Origin: DATKWS01 sp035529435
GTDB lineage: Bacteria; Krumholzibacteriota; Krumholzibacteriia; Krumholzibacteriales; Krumholzibacteriaceae
Length of the DNA: 15,909 bases
Assembly: GCA_035529435.1 (NCBI GenBank)
Contig: DATKWS010000143.1
Span: forward strand, 1 to 15,909
Direction of reading: 5' to 3'
Under the pieces are notes generated by a model, which saw only the letters and a program-made list of their open reading frames with translations, was not told the DNA's origin and did no database searches. Positions 12,998 to 15,909 of the stretch are shown piece after piece (within the stretch, counting starts at the first letter, position 1; each line of letters opens with the position of its first letter). Position numbers and translations under genes: made by a program.

Positions 12998-14669
12998 TGC
13001 GAAAAACAACGAATGCTCCGCACGGACCAGGGTGATCGAGGGATTGGCCGCCGCGGCCGAACTGGCGGGAGTGTGTTTTTCACGCGACGAGATCCAGATC
13101 GAACGACCGAACGATCCGGAGCATGGGGATCTGAGCAGCAACTTCGCCCTGATACACGCGCGGGAGGCGGGTTGGAAACCGAGGGAGCTGGCAGAAGAGA
13201 TCATCCGGCGCCTCGCGTTCGACCCCGATTTCATCACGCATGCCGATGTGGCCGGCCCCGGTTTCATTAACTTTACCTTTGCGCACGTCTACCTGAGGGA
13301 ACAGATGGCCTCGATAAACGAGCTCGGCGGACGGTATGGCGATTCCCGCCTCGGCGGCGGGCACCGCCTCCAGGTGGAATTCGTATCGGCGAATCCGACC
13401 GGACCGCTCGTCATCGTATCGGCGCGCGCCGCGGCGGTGGGGAGCGCCCTCGTCAATGTGCTGCGGAAGGTCGGATACGATGTGGAGGCTGAATACTACA
13501 TCAACGATGCCGGCAGTCAGGTCGAGAAACTGGGACGCTCGGCGCTCGCCCGTTTCAGGCAGCGTCTCGGCGAGGATGTCCCGCTTCCCGAGGATGGCTA
13601 CCCGGGTGCGTATCTTGCGGAAATCGCCGGCGAGCTTCCCGAGGAGGAGGGCAAGGAGTGGCTCGCACGGGACGAAAATGAGGCCGCCACGGCCTTCGGC
13701 CGGTTCGCCCTCGAGCATCTCATCGATCTCATACAGCGCGATCTCGAACTGTTCGGTGTTCATTTCGATATCTTCTTCAGGGAGTCGGGGTTGCACCCTG
13801 AAGGCGGTGAAATCGAGGAGATATTCAATATATTCAAGAAACGTGATGCGCTGTACGAGGAGGAGGGAGCCGTCTGGTTCCGTTCGAGCGATCACGGGGA
13901 CGAGAAGGACCGCGTCATCGTGCGGAGCGACGGCTCGCCGACCTACTTTCTCGCCGATGCGGCCTATCATCTCAACAAGTACCGCAGGGGATTCTCGCAT
14001 GTCATCGACATTTTCGGCCCCGATCATCACGGGCACATCGCGCGGCTCCAGGCCGCGGCCGAGGTATTCGGGGCGGGTAAGGGGTGGCTCGATGTCCTCA
14101 CCGTCCAGTGGGTCAGGTTGATCGAGGGGGGAAAACAGGTCAGCATGTCGAAGCGCGGCGGCGAGTTCGTCTCCCTCCGCGACCTCGTCGAGGATGTCGG
14201 CGTCGACGCGGCGAAGTTCTTCTTTCTGATGAGAAAGATCAATGCCCATCTCGATTTCGATCTGACCCTGGCGCGTACCGAGTCGGATGAGAATCCCGTC
14301 TATTATGTCCAGTACGCCCACGCCCGTATCGCGAGCGTCATCGCGTTTGCGCGCGAGGAAGGCGTCACTGTTCCCGAGGACACCTCGTGCCTCGATCTCC
14401 TCCGTGAACCGGAGGAGATCGAGTTGATGCGCCGGCTGGTCGTCTTTCCCCAGCTCGTCGAGGGTGCGGCGATCACACGGGAGCCGCACCGGTTGACTTC
14501 ATACGCCCAGCAGCTCGCCGCCGCGTTCCATCATTTCTACCATATCTGCCGGATCGTATCGATGGACCAACGGCTCAGCGAGGCGCGCCTGCTGCTCGCC
14601 GAGGCGACGAGGATCGTACTCGCCGAATCACTGAGAATTATCGGCGTTTCGGCTCCCGAGCGGATGTGA
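12987..14669 (+). CDS. argS: Arginyl-tRNA synthetase with an aberrant HIGH motif
   Basis: A 560-residue class I aminoacyl-tRNA synthetase charging tRNA-Arg. The N-terminal Add1-like domain (13-110) contains the EHGDLSSNFAL motif. The catalytic core starts at QVEFVSANPTGP (129-140). Where the HIGH signature (usually LHVGHGR) should follow, the residues are LVIVSAR (141-147), so both histidines are replaced (V142, S145). The bases read cleanly through this point, with no frameshift. YYINDAG (170-176), GPDHHGHIARLQA (344-356) and KMSKS-like VSMSKR (385-390) are present. The C-terminal anticodon-binding domain follows NPVYYVQYAHARI (436-448) and ends with the standard VSAPERM. The start at ATG 12987 follows GGGAGG by 9 nt, inside the end of rsfS. 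Confidence 0.95.
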   Translation: MGSDAKNNECSARTRVIEGLAAAAELAGVCFSRDEIQIERPNDPEHGDLSSNFALIHAREAGWKPRELAEEIIRRLAFDPDFITHADVAGPGFINFTFAHVYLREQMASINELGGRYGDSRLGGGHRLQVEFVSANPTGPLVIVSARAAAVGSALVNVLRKVGYDVEAEYYINDAGSQVEKLGRSALARFRQRLGEDVPLPEDGYPGAYLAEIAGELPEEEGKEWLARDENEAATAFGRFALEHLIDLIQRDLELFGVHFDIFFRESGLHPEGGEIEEIFNIFKKRDALYEEEGAVWFRSSDHGDEKDRVIVRSDGSPTYFLADAAYHLNKYRRGFSHVIDIFGPDHHGHIARLQAAAEVFGAGKGWLDVLTVQWVRLIEGGKQVSMSKRGGEFVSLRDLVEDVGVDAAKFFFLMRKINAHLDFDLTLARTESDENPVYYVQYAHARIASVIAFAREEGVTVPEDTSCLDLLREPEEIELMRRLVVFPQLVEGAAITREPHRLTSYAQQLAAAFHHFYHICRIVSMDQRLSEARLLLAEATRIVLAESLRIIGVSAPERM

Positions 14670-14676
14670 GCCGTCC

Positions 14677-14691
14677 GGGCCGGTACGGCCC
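14677..14691 (+). other. Hairpin just after argS
   Basis: GGGCCG and CGGCCC form a perfect 6-bp all-GC stem with a 3-nt GTA loop, 7 nt after the argS stop. No T-run follows, so Rho-independent termination is not supported. It may stabilise the 3' end or pause RNA polymerase before the kinase gene. Confidence 0.4.
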
Positions 14692-14756
14692 ACACGACAC
14701 ATGGGCACACCGCGCGCGGCTGGTGCCATGCGGGAGCACACAGGAGGAGGTACATA

Positions 14757-15668
14757 GTGAGCATCGTCGTCGTCGGCTCGGTTGCGTTCGATACAATCGA
14801 GACGCCGTTCGGATCGGCAGAGAGGGCAATCGGGGGCTCGGCCACCTATTTTTCGATCGCAGCGAGCTACTTCTCTCACGTACGACTCGTCGCCGTCGTC
14901 GGCGAGGATTTCAGCGATGAGTACCGTGCGGCGTTTCTTTCGAAGGGCATCGACCTGGAGGGACTCGAGGTGGTGGCGGGGGGAAAAACCTTTTACTGGC
15001 ACGGGCGCTACGGGAAGGACCCAAACGAGCGGGAGTCGCTCGCGACCGAGCTGAACGTATTCGAGGCCTTCCGTCCCATACTCCCCGCTTCGTACCGTGA
15101 CAGCGAATACCTATTTCTCGGTAATATCGATCCCGATATCCAGATCGAGGTACTCAACCAGATGGAGGATGCCCCCTTCGTCGGCTGCGATACGATGAAT
15201 TTCTGGATCGAGGGAAAGACCGAGTCGCTGCGGCGGCTTCTCGGGCGGGTTGACATACTGTTCATAAACGACGAAGAGGCGCGGATGCTGAGCGGCGAGC
15301 GCAATCTCGTCAAGGCCGCCGGTGCGGTGCTCGGCATGGGCCCCTCGGCCGTCGTGGTAAAGAAGGGTGAGCACGGCGCATTTCTCTTTACAAGGGAGTT
15401 CACCTTCTTCGCCCCCGCATACCCACTCGCCGAGGTAACGGACCCGACGGGAGCGGGAGACAGCTTCGCCGGCGGATTCATGGGATATCTCGCGGGGGCG
15501 CCACAACGTAACGGCCGCCACCTGCGCCGGGCGATGCTGTGCGGAACGGTGACGGCGAGCTTCACCTGCGGGAGTTTCTCCATAGAGCGACTCAAGGATA
15601 TTGCCGAGCAAGATCTCGACGACCGTTTTCGAACCCTCGTGGATCTCGTCTCACTCGGGGAAGAATGA
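14757..15668 (+). CDS. PfkB-family (ribokinase-like) kinase
   Basis: A 303-residue ribokinase-superfamily kinase phosphorylating a sugar or nucleoside hydroxyl with ATP. The N-terminal motif is SIVVVGSVAFDTIETP, with GGSATYFSIAAS (26-37) as the PfkB signature 1 equivalent. VVVKKGEHGAF (199-209) and the C-terminal signature 2 DPTGAGDSFAGGFMGYL (229-245) with catalytic base D235 are intact. FINDEEARML (169-178) is typical. VGCDTMNFWIEG (142-153) occurs in a subgroup of poorly characterised kinases. The substrate cannot be read from sequence: ribose, adenosine or another sugar are all possible. The GTG start is set by AGGAGGAGG 6 nt upstream. It is the last gene of the plus-strand arm, 87 nt after argS. 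Confidence 0.9.
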   Translation: MSIVVVGSVAFDTIETPFGSAERAIGGSATYFSIAASYFSHVRLVAVVGEDFSDEYRAAFLSKGIDLEGLEVVAGGKTFYWHGRYGKDPNERESLATELNVFEAFRPILPASYRDSEYLFLGNIDPDIQIEVLNQMEDAPFVGCDTMNFWIEGKTESLRRLLGRVDILFINDEEARMLSGERNLVKAAGAVLGMGPSAVVVKKGEHGAFLFTREFTFFAPAYPLAEVTDPTGAGDSFAGGFMGYLAGAPQRNGRHLRRAMLCGTVTASFTCGSFSIERLKDIAEQDLDDRFRTLVDLVSLGEE

Positions 15669-15807
15669 GCGCCTGCGCGGCACACCAGTCCCGGTACCGG
15701 TGCTTCACCCGGCGGCGGTAAGCGGCGCTCCTGCCTTTAGTTTTGCATCATCCACCATAGCACATATCATTCCGCTTATGCAGCTTTCAATTTATTGATA
15801 AATAAGG

Positions 15808-15836
15808 TTGTAATGAAATTGTGCATATGGTATAAT
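15808..15836 (+). promoter_or_regulatory. Strong promoter firing out of the right edge
   Basis: TTGTAA (15808-15813), a 17-bp spacer and a perfect TATAAT (15831-15836) lie in an AT-rich block (15740-15900) that contrasts with the GC-rich genes. No coding start follows before the window ends, so it serves a gene or RNA beyond 15909. The remainder of the 241-nt gap after the kinase gene holds GC-rich dyads near 15690-15710 and nothing recognisable as a gene. Confidence 0.6.
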
Positions 15837-15909
15837 GTATTTCGTATAAGTGGCCAGGTTTTTATAAACATCGATAGCTGAAGCGGCAGAATTAAGTAGA
15901 AAAGCGATC

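Noticed and set aside
13408..13428. Frameshift or stop explaining the missing HIGH motif
   Set aside because: The frame is continuous and conserved residues flank the site on both sides in the same frame, so it is a substitution and not a local reading error.
13080..14489. Long minus-strand open frame of about 469 codons
   Set aside because: It is exactly antisense to argS. Its translation has no domain or motif, and such frames are common opposite GC-rich genes.
15669..15909. tRNA or small RNA gene after the kinase
   Set aside because: No cloverleaf arms or TTCGA-type T-loop can be found. The stretch is explained by GC dyads, an AT-rich block and an outgoing promoter.

Overview
The window is GC-rich chromosomal DNA from a Gram-negative bacterium. 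The evidence is a signal-peptide-bearing outer-membrane beta-barrel protein ending in Phe, a TatC, and bacterial housekeeping genes throughout. Gene order and sequence style (a YwlE-like phosphatase, rpiB, glyA and nrdR together, frequent GTG/TTG starts, an arginyl-tRNA synthetase with an altered signature) suggest a deep-branching, probably uncultivated lineage, perhaps of the FCB/Eisenbacteria/Krumholzibacteria type. That placement is a guess. I see no phage, insertion sequence, CRISPR array, tRNA or rRNA.

Left arm (42-4893, all minus strand). A single-domain cupin (4534-4893) is followed, behind its own TTGACA promoter, by a likely operon: an outer-membrane beta-barrel protein, a geranylgeranyl-reductase-family flavoprotein whose start overlaps the barrel's stop (TGATG), a small ferredoxin, a glyoxalase-II-like metallo-beta-lactamase-fold hydrolase, and a membrane-anchored family 2 glycosyltransferase. 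A flavin-dependent prenyl reductase next to its own ferredoxin is the most suggestive functional pairing here. It points to saturation of an isoprenoid chain (quinone tail, polyprenyl carrier or lipid) in a cell-envelope setting.

Divergent centre (4894-5131). Opposing promoters separate the two arms.

Right arm (5132-15668, all plus strand). In order: low-molecular-weight (YwlE-like) phosphatase, branched-chain aminotransferase (ilvE), ribose-5-phosphate isomerase B, serine hydroxymethyltransferase, dCMP deaminase, NrdR, an unrecognised exported protein, TatC, an AmrS-type radical SAM protein, ribosome silencing factor RsfS, arginyl-tRNA synthetase and a PfkB-family kinase. rpiB, glyA, the deaminase and nrdR form a nucleotide/one-carbon group: ribose-5-phosphate, methylene-THF and dUMP are made, and ribonucleotide reductase is controlled. 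rsfS and argS overlap and form a translation pair. Internal promoters precede ilvE and amrS. A further strong promoter near the right edge fires out of the window.

The window is mainly ordinary housekeeping DNA. The observations most worth a second look are the arginyl-tRNA synthetase lacking both HIGH-motif histidines, the ferredoxin/prenyl-reductase operon with a ferredoxin missing one cluster cysteine, and the elaborate dyad-rich ilvE control region. No gap without a gene exceeds 300 bases.
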